NCBI RefSeq assembly: GCF_002086285.1
Contig: NZ_MVHU01000005.1
Location: 124,001-188,000, forward strand
From: Mycolicibacter kumamotonensis
Lineage (GTDB): Bacteria; Actinomycetota; Actinomycetes; Mycobacteriales; Mycobacteriaceae
Direction: 5' to 3'
DNA: 64,000 bases
In this document: positions 11,086-22,200 of the stretch, piece after piece
Layout of the letters: each line of letters starts with the position of its first letter
How positions within the stretch are numbered: position 1 is the stretch's first letter
Program-made: the position numbers and the translations under genes
The notes under the pieces: generated by a model
The model's input: only the letters and a program-made list of their open reading frames with translations
Told to the model about the DNA's origin: nothing
The model's database searches: none

Positions 11086-12531
11086 TCAGGACAGCAGTTC
11101 GCTGCCGTCCAGCCACGACAGGTCGAAGCCACCCAAGAGCCCGTCCGGCGCGAAGATGTTGTGGTCCGCGGCGAGCAGTCCCGGCAGCTCGGAGAACTCC
11201 GCCGAACCCGACAGCGGCGGGTCGGTCGGTGCGATGACTCCGGATCCGGTCAGCAGCGCAACACCCTTGGCCATCAGTTGGGTCGTGTCCACCACCAGAC
11301 CGCCGACGAAGTCGTTGACCTGTTGGGCGAATTCGGCCAGTCCACTGATCAAGAAGATGTCTTGGTCGACGATCGTCTGCAGGAACTTGTCGATGTCGTT
11401 GACCACGCCGTTGAGCAGGTACGGGATGGTGCCGACGACCGTACGGATCGCCAGGGTGATGTCGTTGCCGATGTTCGGGTAGCCGTACATCGCGATCGCG
11501 GACAGCAATGCCTGTTTGAGATCGTCGGGGGCCACGGTGCTGTTCACGATGTCCGGGTCCAGGAACATCGGGCTGCCGTCGAAATCCGACCGCATCGGGG
11601 CTCCGAGGAGCGCCAGGATCGTCGGTGTGATGTCGGCGATCGAGTAGTTCAGATTCTGGCTGCCGTCGGTGGCGGAGTCGCCGCCCTGGTCGAAGATGAC
11701 GAACTGCGTCGTCTCGTTGGGCGACTGGAAGCCGTGACCGACGCCCAGTGACTGCTGGTGGCCGTGGTCGGTGGTGATGATGATCGACCAGGTATCGCCG
11801 GTTTCCGCCCTGGCCTCGTCGACAGCCGCCAGGATCTGCTGGATGTTGGCTCCGACATTCATGACGGCCTGGGCGTATTCCTCGGACCCGCCGCCGAAGG
11901 AGTGTCCGGCCTCGTCGACCTGCACCTGGTAGGAGAACAGGAAGCTCGAGATGTCGAGCGGATTGTCCTTGGTAGCCAGGATCTGGGCGATGGTCTGTGC
12001 GGTGACCTCCGCGTCGGTGTCGGCCCAGCTGTCCTGGAAGGGGACGAAGAGGTTGTTGTCGGCCGGGAAGGCGCCCGCGGCGCCGATGCCGTTGATGTAG
12101 TCCCAGTCGGCGATCACCGAGGTGTTGATGTTCGGGTCGTGGGCTTCGAGCAGGTTGAACACCGTCGGCCACTGGTCGTACGGCTGGGGGTAGAACACGT
12201 TGTTGAACACACCGTGCTTGTCGTCCCACACGCCGGTGAGGATCGTCGACCACGACGGGCCGGAGATCGTGGTGTGGTTGACCTCGGTGGCGGCTCCGGT
12301 GATGCCTTGGTCCATCGCCGTCTTGAACCCGCTGTCGTCGCCGTAGGCGTACTGCAGGATCTTGTCGAGGTTGGTGCCGTCGGTGCCGATCAGCAGCACG
12401 TGCTCCGCGGCCAGCAGCCATTCCATCGCGGACGGCCCCACATGGCCGATAGGCGCCCCAATCGCTGCGCCCGTGCCGGCCACCATGCCGACGACGGCCG
12501 AACCACACAGAAACTGCTTGATGGATGTCAC
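11086..12531 (-). CDS. Exported type I phosphodiesterase/nucleotide pyrophosphatase-like protein
   Basis: 481 residues with the alkaline-phosphatase-superfamily nucleotide pyrophosphatase/phosphodiesterase fold. Metal-site motifs are LLIGTDGTNLDK (Asp51), a Ser/Thr nucleophile region HTTISGPSWSTILTG (residues 87-100), DEAGHSFGGG, TTDHGHQQS and VGHGFQSP. The N-terminus has a basic start and a hydrophobic stretch (KQFLCGSAVVGMVAGTGAAIGAP), read as a signal peptide, so the enzyme likely acts outside the membrane on phosphodiester or phosphonate substrates. The C-terminal 130 residues (FLQTIVDQDIFLISGLAEF onward) do not belong to the core fold and resemble the helical, acidic tails of PE/PPE-like mycobacterial secreted proteins only loosely. 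GTG at 12531 is preferred to 12567 because it starts the signal peptide. Confidence 0.85.
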   Translation of the reverse strand: MTSIKQFLCGSAVVGMVAGTGAAIGAPIGHVGPSAMEWLLAAEHVLLIGTDGTNLDKILQYAYGDDSGFKTAMDQGITGAATEVNHTTISGPSWSTILTGVWDDKHGVFNNVFYPQPYDQWPTVFNLLEAHDPNINTSVIADWDYINGIGAAGAFPADNNLFVPFQDSWADTDAEVTAQTIAQILATKDNPLDISSFLFSYQVQVDEAGHSFGGGSEEYAQAVMNVGANIQQILAAVDEARAETGDTWSIIITTDHGHQQSLGVGHGFQSPNETTQFVIFDQGGDSATDGSQNLNYSIADITPTILALLGAPMRSDFDGSPMFLDPDIVNSTVAPDDLKQALLSAIAMYGYPNIGNDITLAIRTVVGTIPYLLNGVVNDIDKFLQTIVDQDIFLISGLAEFAQQVNDFVGGLVVDTTQLMAKGVALLTGSGVIAPTDPPLSGSAEFSELPGLLAADHNIFAPDGLLGGFDLSWLDGSELLS

Positions 12532-12750
12532 GATGATGGGCTCCCTCGTCGAAGTTCGGCCAGGCAATTGGCCGCGACACTAACAGATACCCAGCGAAAC
12601 CTCAGCTTCTTCGACTGATAAACTCATTTTTCTCTCTCGTCGTTGGCCAGAATCGGGGCCATCAGTGCGCGAATGGCGCTGTTCTCCCCGGTCGGCAGCG
12701 AAATCACGGTTCGTCGAGTGCCGACCACCGATCGCGGGTTAGCCTCAGGG

Positions 12751-13983
12751 ATGGTCCTCAAAGTTAAGGTTCCGCCGGACCTGGTCCACGGCGACGTCGA
12801 CGAGGGCTACGGCAAGGTAGCCGACGCGTTCCGCGCCAATTTCGCCAACGGCCGTGAAGTCGGCGCCGCGGTCTCGGTGTACCGCGACGGCATCAAGGTG
12901 GTCGACCTGTGGGGCGGTTACCGCGACGGCGCCACCATGGCGCCCTGGCAGCAGGACACGATGGTCAATGTCTTCTCCACCACTAAAGGTGTGGCGGCCC
13001 TGGCCGTGGCATTGGCGGTGTCGCGCGGACTGTTCGGCTACGACGACGAGGTGGCGGCCCACTGGCCGGAATTCGCCCAGGCCGGCAAGGGCGCCATCAC
13101 GGTCCGCCAATTGCTCGGCCATCAGGCCGGTTTGTGTGTGCTCAAGCCGGCTCCCACCCTGGCCGACGTCGCCGATCCGGAACGATTGGCGTCGATACTC
13201 GCCGAGCAGCGGCCGATTTGGGCGCCCGGCACCCGGCACGGCTATCACGCGATCACGCTGGGCTGGTATGAATCCGAGCTGATCCGTCGCACCGACCCGG
13301 CCGGCCGTACCCTGGGCCGGTTTCTCGCCGAGGAGATCGCCGGGCCGCTCGGACTGGACTTCTACATCGGTCTGCCGAGTTCACTGTCGCGCGACCGGGT
13401 GGCGCTGTTACATCACTGGAGGCGGGCCGAGTCGCTGCTGCACCTCAAGGTGATGCCGATGCGCATGGTTGCCGCGTCGTTCAATCCGGTCGGTCTGCTG
13501 GCCCGCGCGGGGTGCCTGCCCAGCGACGTCGCTCCGTGGGACGGTGACTACAACCGCGACGAGGTGCGGGCGATCGAGATCCCCTCGGCCAACGGGATCG
13601 GCACCGCCTCGGCGATCGCACGGCTCTACGGCGCCGCGGCTACCGCAGACCCCGCGCTGCCCCTGGGTTCTAGCGTGCGCGATGAGCTCACCGCGACGCC
13701 GGCGCCACCGGCCCTCGGGGAACGCGACAAGGTGCTGGGGGTCAAGGCCCGCTTCTCGCTGGGGCTGTCCAAACCGGCGTTCGGGGCCATCTTCGGCTCA
13801 TCGGATAAGGCGTTCGGCACACCGGGTTTCGGCGGATCACTCGGGTTCGCCGACCCCGATACCGGTATCGGCTTCTCCTACGTGATGAACCGCTTGGGTT
13901 TTCACCTCTACAGTGATCCGCGCGAACTGGCGCTGCGTCAGGCACTGTTCTGCGATGTGCTGGGCGCGAGGCCGCAGACGTGA
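12751..13983 (+). CDS. Beta-lactamase-fold serine hydrolase/esterase
   Basis: 410-residue serine hydrolase of the class C beta-lactamase/EstB esterase family. The catalytic SxxK is Ser76-Thr-Thr-Lys79 in VFSTTKG; the YxN-equivalent is Tyr164 in GYHAITLGWY; LGHQAGLCVLKP follows the first motif as in EstB-type esterases. The third conserved motif is probably the GFGGSLGFAD region near the C-terminus. There is no clear signal peptide from this start. Translation could begin earlier at 12643, but the extra 36 residues look non-conserved and lie in the intergenic spacer. It probably hydrolyses esters; mycobacterial paralogues are annotated as Lip or beta-lactamase-related proteins. The substrate is unknown. 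Confidence 0.85.
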   Translation: MVLKVKVPPDLVHGDVDEGYGKVADAFRANFANGREVGAAVSVYRDGIKVVDLWGGYRDGATMAPWQQDTMVNVFSTTKGVAALAVALAVSRGLFGYDDEVAAHWPEFAQAGKGAITVRQLLGHQAGLCVLKPAPTLADVADPERLASILAEQRPIWAPGTRHGYHAITLGWYESELIRRTDPAGRTLGRFLAEEIAGPLGLDFYIGLPSSLSRDRVALLHHWRRAESLLHLKVMPMRMVAASFNPVGLLARAGCLPSDVAPWDGDYNRDEVRAIEIPSANGIGTASAIARLYGAAATADPALPLGSSVRDELTATPAPPALGERDKVLGVKARFSLGLSKPAFGAIFGSSDKAFGTPGFGGSLGFADPDTGIGFSYVMNRLGFHLYSDPRELALRQALFCDVLGARPQT

Positions 13984-14014
13984 AGGCGACCGCGCCAACA
14001 CCTGTGCTGGTGGA

Positions 14015-14326
14015 TTACAGGTGTTCGGGGCAGTAGTGCGCGGTGGAGATCGCGGCGAACTCCCCCGCTTTCTGGATGGTGAAGCCGGGGTTGGTGGCCT
14101 GCACCGCGACGACGGTGTCCATCGGGGACAGTCCCGCGTCCATCAGTTGGCATACGGCGCGGCCGGCGGAGACGGCGGCCTGGTCATTTCCGGTGTGGCT
14201 CAGCCCGGCGCCGGTCAGGGTGGCCAGGAACTGCCCGTCAACGCCCGTGGGTGCGGCGAGGGCGGGGGCAGCGAGGCCGATCATCGCGCTCAGACCCGCC
14301 AACAGCAGTAACCGTTTCATGCTCAT
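14015..14326 (-). CDS. Secreted DUF732 family protein
   Basis: 103 residues, with a signal peptide (MSMKRLLLLAGLSAMIGLAA-PALA) and probable cleavage after ALA. The mature domain has the DUF732 pattern FLATLTGAGLSHTG at its start, AGRAVCQLMDAG in the middle and AISTAHYCPEHL at the end; the two cysteines probably form a disulfide. This small family is common in mycobacteria and its function is unknown. Several in-frame Met codons (14341, 14332, 14326, 14320) leave the start uncertain by a few residues. It is downstream of sppA on the same strand with a 72-base gap and may share its transcript. Confidence 0.8.
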   Translation of the reverse strand: MSMKRLLLLAGLSAMIGLAAPALAAPTGVDGQFLATLTGAGLSHTGNDQAAVSAGRAVCQLMDAGLSPMDTVVAVQATNPGFTIQKAGEFAAISTAHYCPEHL

Positions 14327-14398
14327 CAGCATGGGCGGCACGCGTTACGCGGGCGTTACTAAGCTTTTTCTGTCGCGCAAGCGTTTGTTGAATCTGTG

Positions 14399-16195
14399 TT
14401 ACATCCAGCGGGATTCCCCGAGCCAGAGCACCTGTGCCCCGCTGATCGATCGCCCCGCCTGTTCGGCGATCCCGGTCAGCGAGCGGACCAGCAGGGCCCC
14501 GACCGCATCGGAGAACGCCGCCGCCGGCTGCGACGACTGGCGGGGCCGGATGAATTCCCACAGCGACGAGCCGGGATAGGACACGGTGCGGACCTGCGCG
14601 TCGGGGTCGAGCCCGGCCAGTACCTTGGCGCGCCGCACTGCGGTGCGCAGGCCGCCCAGCTCGTCGACCAGGCCGCGTTCGGCGGCGTCGGCGCCGGTCC
14701 AGACCCGTCCGCGCGCCACCGCGTCGACCGCCTCGGTGGACAGGTTGCGGCCTTGGGCGACCCGCACCACGAAGTCGTTGTAGAACAGGTCGGCTTCGGT
14801 CTCGACTTGCCCCTGCTGTTCGGCGGTGAACGGGGCGTTGATCGACCAGGCGTCGGCGTTGGCGCCGGTGCGCACGGTGTCGGTGCCGACTCCGAGGCGG
14901 TCCTTGAGCCCGCGGGCGACCAGCTTGCCGGTCACCACCCCGATGGATCCGGTGATGGTGCCGGGGTTGGCGACGATGGCGTCGGTGCCCGCGGAGATGT
15001 AGTAGCCGCCGGAGGCGGCGACCGCGCCCATCGACGCCACCACCGGTTTGCCGGCCTCGCGGGCCTGCTGCACCGCCCGCCAGATGGTCTCCGACCCGGT
15101 GACCGACCCGCCCGGGCTGTCCACCCGCAGCACGATGGCGGCGACATCGTCGTCGGAGGCGGCCTCGCGTAGGGCCGCGGCGATCGTGTCGCCGCCGACA
15201 CTGCGGTTGCCGAACGGTGACAGCTGGGGGCCACCGGACCCGCTGACGATGGGCCCGGCCACGGTCACGACCGCGACGGCCGGTTTGTTCTTGCGGCCCG
15301 GGAGGGACGGCAGGGGCGTAGTCGACACCGGACGCCCGGCGGTCGCGTGCGCGTATCGCGTCAGGTACAGCCTCGGCGGGGCGTCGGGGCCATCGGGATC
15401 AGCTGCCGAATCCCCTGGGCCGCCAGCGAGTTCAGCGATCCGGCCGTAGGCCTCGTCACGGAAGCCGATCCGGTCGACCAAGCCCGCCTGCACGGCGTCG
15501 TCACGCAGCAACGGCGCCCGGTCGGCCAGCTCGTCGACGACGGCGGCGTCCAGATTCCGGGATTCGGCGACGGCCTGGCGCACCTGCGCGTGCAGGCTCT
15601 CCACCAGAGCGGTGTCGGCCTCCCGGTGTGCGTCGGTGTAGGAATCCTGGGTGAACAGATTGGCCGCCGACTTGTATTCGCCGCGAGCAATGAATTGCGC
15701 TTCGATTCCGGCCTTGTCCAGCGCGGTGCGTAAGAACGTCGCATTGGTGGCGAAGCCGATGAGGCCCACCGTCCCGGACGGTTGCATCCAGATTTCGCCG
15801 AACGCCGACGCCAGGTAGTAGGACAGCGTGCCCGGGTAGGTCTCGGCCCAGGCAAGCGACGGCTTGACCGCGGTGAAGTCGGCGATGGCGGCGCGAAGCT
15901 CTTGGACCGGGCCGGCAGCCGCCGAAGAAAGCTGCACCCGCGCAATGAGTCCGGCGACCCTGGGGTCTTCGGCCGCGCGGTGGATCGCAGCTACCACGTC
16001 GCGCAGCACCGGGGGCTGGCTCCCCGAACGGATCAGCGCCAGCGGATCGAACCCACCGGTTTCGTGTGGCAACGACTGCAGGTCTAGTTCGAGCACCACA
16101 CCGTCGGGCACGCCGTGATGGCGAGCGGTGTCGATACGACGGGCTACGCCGCGCAGATCGTCCAGGCCGGGTACCCCGGGCAGCAGGGAGAACAT
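14399..16195 (-). CDS. sppA: Signal peptide peptidase SppA (protease IV)
   Basis: 598-residue tandem-domain SppA, which degrades signal peptides left in the membrane. The Ser-Lys dyad is visible: Lys175 in ARGEYKSAANLF (N-terminal domain) and Ser395 in SMGAVAASGGYYISAG (C-terminal domain), the split arrangement of the long-form enzyme. RVDSPGGSVTGSE and NPGTITGSIGVV are the other conserved blocks. Length is near the 623 residues of M. tuberculosis SppA. There is no strong N-terminal transmembrane helix, so membrane contact is probably peripheral, as proposed for other actinobacterial forms. Its place between rplO and secY is the usual mycobacterial context. Confidence 0.95.
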   Translation of the reverse strand: MFSLLPGVPGLDDLRGVARRIDTARHHGVPDGVVLELDLQSLPHETGGFDPLALIRSGSQPPVLRDVVAAIHRAAEDPRVAGLIARVQLSSAAAGPVQELRAAIADFTAVKPSLAWAETYPGTLSYYLASAFGEIWMQPSGTVGLIGFATNATFLRTALDKAGIEAQFIARGEYKSAANLFTQDSYTDAHREADTALVESLHAQVRQAVAESRNLDAAVVDELADRAPLLRDDAVQAGLVDRIGFRDEAYGRIAELAGGPGDSAADPDGPDAPPRLYLTRYAHATAGRPVSTTPLPSLPGRKNKPAVAVVTVAGPIVSGSGGPQLSPFGNRSVGGDTIAAALREAASDDDVAAIVLRVDSPGGSVTGSETIWRAVQQAREAGKPVVASMGAVAASGGYYISAGTDAIVANPGTITGSIGVVTGKLVARGLKDRLGVGTDTVRTGANADAWSINAPFTAEQQGQVETEADLFYNDFVVRVAQGRNLSTEAVDAVARGRVWTGADAAERGLVDELGGLRTAVRRAKVLAGLDPDAQVRTVSYPGSSLWEFIRPRQSSQPAAAFSDAVGALLVRSLTGIAEQAGRSISGAQVLWLGESRWM

Positions 16196-16267
16196 GGATT
16201 TGAGCCTACCGGCGTCGCGGTCACCGACCGCGGTGTTGGCTGCGGGCGTTCATCGGGTGATGTTCTG

Positions 16268-19200
16268 CTACAGCAGACCCCCGGGCGCCCCGGCGCCACC
16301 GGCGCCACCCGTTTGACCGCTCGGCCCTTCACCCGGCTCACCAGCGGCACCATTGCTGTTGGTTCCGCCGTCGCCGCCAGTGCCGCCGATCGCGCCACCG
16401 TTGCCGCCGTCGCCGCCGTCCCCGCCGGCGCCACCGATGAGGTTGAGCACGCCGGGACCCGCGGTACCACCCAGTCCGCCGTCACCGCCGATCGTGCCGG
16501 GTGCGGTGCCGGAGCCGCCGGTACCGCCGTCACCACCGTCCCCGCCGGCCAACACGTTCGCCAGGCCCGCGCCACCGTCGCCGCCCTGACCGCCGGTGCC
16601 ACCGGTGCTTCCCGCGATGTTCCCGGCGGCACCCCCGGTGCCACCGTCGCCGCCGTCGCCAGCCCCGAGGGCACCGACCACCGCGCTGCCCCCGGTACCG
16701 CCCTGCCCGCCGGCACCGCCGTTGCTGCCGGCAGCGTCGCCGGCCGCCCCACCGGTGCCACCGGTGCCCCCGGTTCCGCCGAGTGCGCCGACGACAGCGG
16801 TCGCACCTTGTCCGCCCTGGCCACCGGCACCACCGATGCTGTCGGTTTGATCGGCCGCGGCACCACCGGCGCCGCCCTGGCCGCCGGCACCGCCGACAAC
16901 ACCTGCGACCAGCCCGCCGCCACCGGTACCGCCCTGCCCGCCGACGCCGCCGATGCTGCCGCTCTGGTCTGCCGCGGCACCACCGGTTCCGCCGTTGCCG
17001 CCGACGCCGCCGAGAGCGTTGGCAACGGCGCCGACCGAACCCTGACCGCCCTGGCCGCCGGTACCGCCGACGCCCGCGGCACCTTGGTCGGCGCCGCTGC
17101 CGCCGCCCACGCCGGCGACGCCGCCGGTTCCACCGGTTCCGGCGGTACCGGTCGATCCGATCCCGACCAGGGCCGAGCCGGCATTGCCGCCCGTGCCGCC
17201 GACCCCGCCGTCGCCACCTGCTCCATTGGCACCGGCAGCTCCGCCATCGGCGGTACCGGCGAGGCCGCCGACGCCGCCGGTGCCGCCGGTGCCGCCGGAA
17301 GCGCCGTCGCCCGGGGTGAGAAGGCCCAAGACGGCCAATGTCGCGTTGCCGCCGTTGCCGCCGGTGCCGCCGTCCCCGCCGACACCACCGGTTCCGCCGT
17401 TGCCGGCGTTGTAGCCGCTACCGCCGGTACCGCCGGTTCCACCGCTCCCGGCCGCACCACCAGCTTTGCCATCGGTGGCGGGGGTAAGTACGAAGCTGTC
17501 CTGACCGTTTGCTCCGGCGAACCCGGTACCGCCCTTGCCGCCGGTTCCGCCGTCCCCGCCGTCGCCCTGCTGAGCGTGGGTGGCGCCGTCGGTTTCCAGG
17601 CCGCCCTGGCCGCCATTGCCGCCGGTTCCGCCCTTGCCGCCGGTACCAGCGGCCAGGGTCGTGGTGCCAGCCGTGCCTTGCGCACCGTTGCCGCCGACGC
17701 CACCGTCGCCACCGACGCCCGCGTGACCGTCTGCGCCGGTGCTGCCGGCGTTACCGGCGTTCGCCGGGTTGTTTCCGGCCCCGTCGAGGCCGCCGGCGCC
17801 GGCGGTGCCGGACGCGCCGCCGTGGCCGGCGTTGCCGCCGGTGCCACCCGTCCCGCCATTGCCGCCGTCGGCACCATTCGCCGTGGGCGTGGTGTACCCG
17901 GTGCCGCCGGTTCCGCCCGCACCGCCGTCGCCGCCTTGGCCGCCGTCGCCGGCGTCACCGCCCTTCCCGCCGGCACCGACGTTGCCGTTGGTGCTGCCGG
18001 TACCCGCGGCGCCGCCCTGGCCACCGCTGCCGCCGTTGCCGCCGACCCCGCCGTCGATGCCATCGCCACCGGTACCGCCGGTGCCGCCGGTGGGGCTGCC
18101 CGGCGTTCCCGTCGTCCCGGTGTTGCCGGTGTTGCCGTTGCCGCCGGTGGTGCCGGTCGCTCCGTCGCCACCGGCACCGCCCTCGCCGCCGTTGCCGCCC
18201 TGGCCCTGCTCACCGGTGGCGCCGTCTGTTCCGGAGTCGGCCCGGTCGACACCGGCCCCGTTCAGGCCGCCGAGGCCTGCAGTGCCACCTTCGCCGCCCT
18301 GCCCGCCGGTTCCCCCGGCGCCGCCGGTGCCGCCGTTGCCGCCGGACAGCCCGGTGGTGCCGGGTTGGTCGTAGCCGGCGCCGCCGGTGCCGCCGTTGCC
18401 GCCGGTTCCGCCCTGGCCGCCGATGCCACCGTTGCCGCCGATACCGCCGGCGCCCACCGCGCCGTCCGTGGAACCCGTGCCTGCCGCGCCGCCCTGGCCG
18501 CCGGCCCCGCCGTTGCCGCCCGCTTGACCCTGTCCGCCGGTGTGCCCGGTTTCGCCGGTGCCACCGGCGGGCGTCTCGCTGGTTCCTGCCGTGCCCACGC
18601 CACCGTCAGCACCGGTCTCCCCGATCCCGCCGGCCGCGCCGTTGCCACCGTTGCCGCCCACGCCGCCGTTGCCACCGGCGCCTTGCTCACCAACCGCGCC
18701 ATCGGCACCCGAGTTCGCCTGGCCATTGCGGCCACTGCCACCGGCACCACCGTGGCCGGCCGCACCCCCAGCACCCCCGGCACCACCGGAACCACCTACC
18801 GCACCATCACCGCCCGACGTGCCTGGCGCCGCACCCAGATCGGTCGCAGCGTCATACCCATCACCACCACGACCGCCAGCACCACCGGTGCCACCGGTGC
18901 CGCCATTGCCACCGGCACCGCCTACCCCACCAAGACCCTGGCTGCCATCGGTCGAACCATGACCGGCGGCACCACCATTGCCACCAGCACCACCATCACT
19001 GCCGGCACCACCAGCCTGACCCGTGCCCCCAGCACCCCCAGCAGTCGCCACCGACGTCGCCGTCCCATCGACACCGTCCTCACCGTCGGTGCCGACTCCA
19101 CCGGCAACCCCATCAAACCCGCGACCACCCACACCACCATCGCCACCATCACCGCCAGCACCCTGAACACCATCAAAACCACTCGCCGTCCCAGCAGCAG

Positions 19201-22200
19201 TCAAACCACCCGTGCCCCCAGCACCCCCATCACCACCAGCACCACCATCCTGACCAACACCACCAGCCACCCCAGCCTGCGTCGAATCCTCACCATCAGC
19301 ACCCGTGGCACCATCCCCACCCCGACCACCAGCACCACCAGAACCAGCGACACCATCAACACCACTGGCCGCCTGCACGCCACCAGCCCCGACACCACCG
19401 GCACCACCGGCGGCGGCATTACCCCCATTGCCACCCGTGCCACCGGTGCCACCGGCCTCACCGGCGTTCACCCCATCAACACCCCGAGCACCCGTCGACC
19501 CGTCACCACCGGAACCACCATTGCCACCAACACCACCGGCACCCAGATCGCCGGCGACACCATCAGCACCCGAACTCGCCTGACCATTGAGGCCACTACC
19601 CCCGGCACCACCGTGGCCGGCCGCACCCCCAGCACCCCCGGCACCACCAGAACCACCAACCGCACCATCACCACCAGAAGTACCCGCCACCGCACTCACA
19701 TCAGCCGCAGCGTCATACCCATCACCACCATCACCACCACGACCACCAGTGCCACCGGTACCACCATTGCCCCCAGCACCACCTACACCACCAACACCCT
19801 GGGTGCCATCAGTGGAACCATGACCGGCCGCACCACCATTGCCCCCAGCACCACCATCACTGCCGGCACCACCAGCCTGACCCGTGCCCCCAGCACCCCC
19901 AGCAGTCGCCACCGACGTCGCCGTCCCATCGACGCCGCCCTCACCGTCGGTGCCGACTCCACCGGCAACCCCATCAAACCCGCGACCACCCACACCACCA
20001 TCGCCACCATCACCGCCAGCACCCTGAACACCATCAAAACCACTCGCCGTCCCAGCAGCAGTCAAACCACCCGTGCCCCCAGCACCCCCATCACCACCAG
20101 CACCACCATCCTGACCAACACCACCAGCCACCCCAGCCTGCGTCGAATCCTCACCATCAGCACCCGTGGCACCATCCCCACCCCGACCACCAGCACCACC
20201 AGAACCAGCGACACCATCAACACCGTCACCGGCGCCTCCGGTGCCGCCCTTCCCGGCATTGCCGCCGTTCCCGCCGGCTCCGCCGGTCTGGCCATCAGCA
20301 CCCGCGGTCATACCGGCCTCACCGGTCGCACCGGCGGCGCCATTGCCACCGGAACCGCCTACGCCGCCGGTGCCCAACAGGCTGCCGTCCCCGCCAAGGC
20401 CGCCGTTGCCGCCGGCGGTGCCCGGCGCCGCGTTCGGATCACTGGCGGCGTCGTAGCCGTCGCCCCCGTCACCGCCGTTGCCCTGTTGACCGGACGGGCC
20501 GTTGCCGGCCGTGCCGTCCGAACCGGGTGTCGAGCCGGATCCACCGCTACCGGCTGCGCCGGCGTGACCGACCGCACCGCCATCGCCGCCGTTGCCGGCA
20601 TCGGGATGCGTGGCGATCCCGTCGGCGCCACGGCCGCCGTCGGCGGCCACCCCGGCGTCGCCGCCGTTGCCGCCGCTGCCACCGGCGCCCTGGCTGCCGG
20701 CGGTTGCGCCGTTGATGCCCGCGCCGCCGGCACCGCCGTCGCCGCCCTGACCGCCGGCGGCGCCGCTTCCGCCCGCGCCACCGTTCCCGCCGTTGCCGGT
20801 GCCCGCGTTGTCGAACGTGCCGACCGCACCCTGCACACCGTCACCGCCGTTGCCGCCGTTGCCGCCGTTGGCTCCGGCACCGCCCTGGCCGCCGTGATGA
20901 CCGGCGCCCGAGCCGGTACCGCCGTTGCCGCCGGTGCCACCCGACTGGCCGGCGACGCCGTCGCCGCCGGCCTCGCCCGGCTGGGTACCCGAGCCGCCGT
21001 TGGCGCCGCTGAACCCTGCGGTGCCGTCGCCGCCATCGCCGCCGTTGCCGCTGCCGATGGCGTCACCGCCATTGCCGCCACTGCCGCCGTTGGCGCCTCC
21101 GTCGCCGCCGTCGGCGCCGTCGCCCTGCACGGCGCCGCCATCCCCGCCGTCACCGCCGTCACCGCCGGTGCCGGTGCCCTGCCCGGCGCCGCCGTTTCCG
21201 CCGGCCCCACCGTTACCGACCTGGGTGCCACCGTCACCGCCGGCGCCGCCGTTTCCGCCGTCGGCATCGTCACCACCGCCTCCGCCGTGGCCGCCGGCCC
21301 CGCCGTTGCCGATGGTTCCGCCGCTGCCACCGGCTCCGCCGGCGCCGCCGGACACCCCGGGTGTTGTCGAGGTGAAGCCGTCGCCGCCGTTACCGCCGTG
21401 GGTTTCGGTGGGTGCCGGACCGGATCCGTCGGCCCCGCCGCTGCCCGCGACTCCGGTGCCCGTGGATCCGCCGGTGCCGGCTGCGCCGCCGGCACCGCCC
21501 GCTCCGGCGGTGCCGGCATCGCCGGCGTTACCGCCGGCGCCGCCATCCACATGGTTCGCGTCGCCGTCGGCGCCATCACCGCCGGCACCACCGGCTGCGG
21601 CGTTGCCTCCGGCGCCGCCGTCGCCGCCGTTGCCATTGCTGCCGGCCGCCCCGGCCGGCGAGGTCGCCGCGCCTCCGTTACCCCCGGCACCACCGGCGCC
21701 GCCGGTCCCCCCGTTTCCTCCGGCTTGTCCGTCGGTGCCCGCGTCGCCGGCGTTGGCGCCGTCGGTTCCGGCCAGTCCGGCGACCCCATCACCGCCCCGC
21801 CCGCCATCGCCGGCATTACCGCCGTCCCCTCCGGTGGCACCGCTACCGCCCGCGCCACCGCTGCCACCGGCACCGCCGCTGCCGCCGGACGTGCCCGGCG
21901 CCGCACCGGCGGCGAGCGCGTCATATCCGGCTCCGCCATTGCCGCCGATACCTCCGGCGCCACCGGTGCCGTCGGCTGCGCGGGTGGTGCCGTCGGCTTC
22001 CAATCCGCCCTGACCGCCGTTGCCGCCGGCGCCGCCGTTGCCCCCGGCGGTTCCGTTCGGGTTGGTGGCGGTGCCGTCGATGCCGTCGATGCCGTCGCCG
22101 CCGTTGCCCCCGTTGCCGCCGGCCCCGGCGTGGCCGTCGGCGCCGTCGGCGGCAACCACCCCGTCGCCGCCCACACCACCGGCGCCACCGCGCCCGGCAT

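Noticed and set aside
10121-12580. An 819-codon minus-strand frame over the methyltransferase and phosphodiesterase genes
   Set aside because: It is out of frame with the phosphodiesterase and antisense to the methyltransferase. Both of those show clear family motifs, and this frame shows none.
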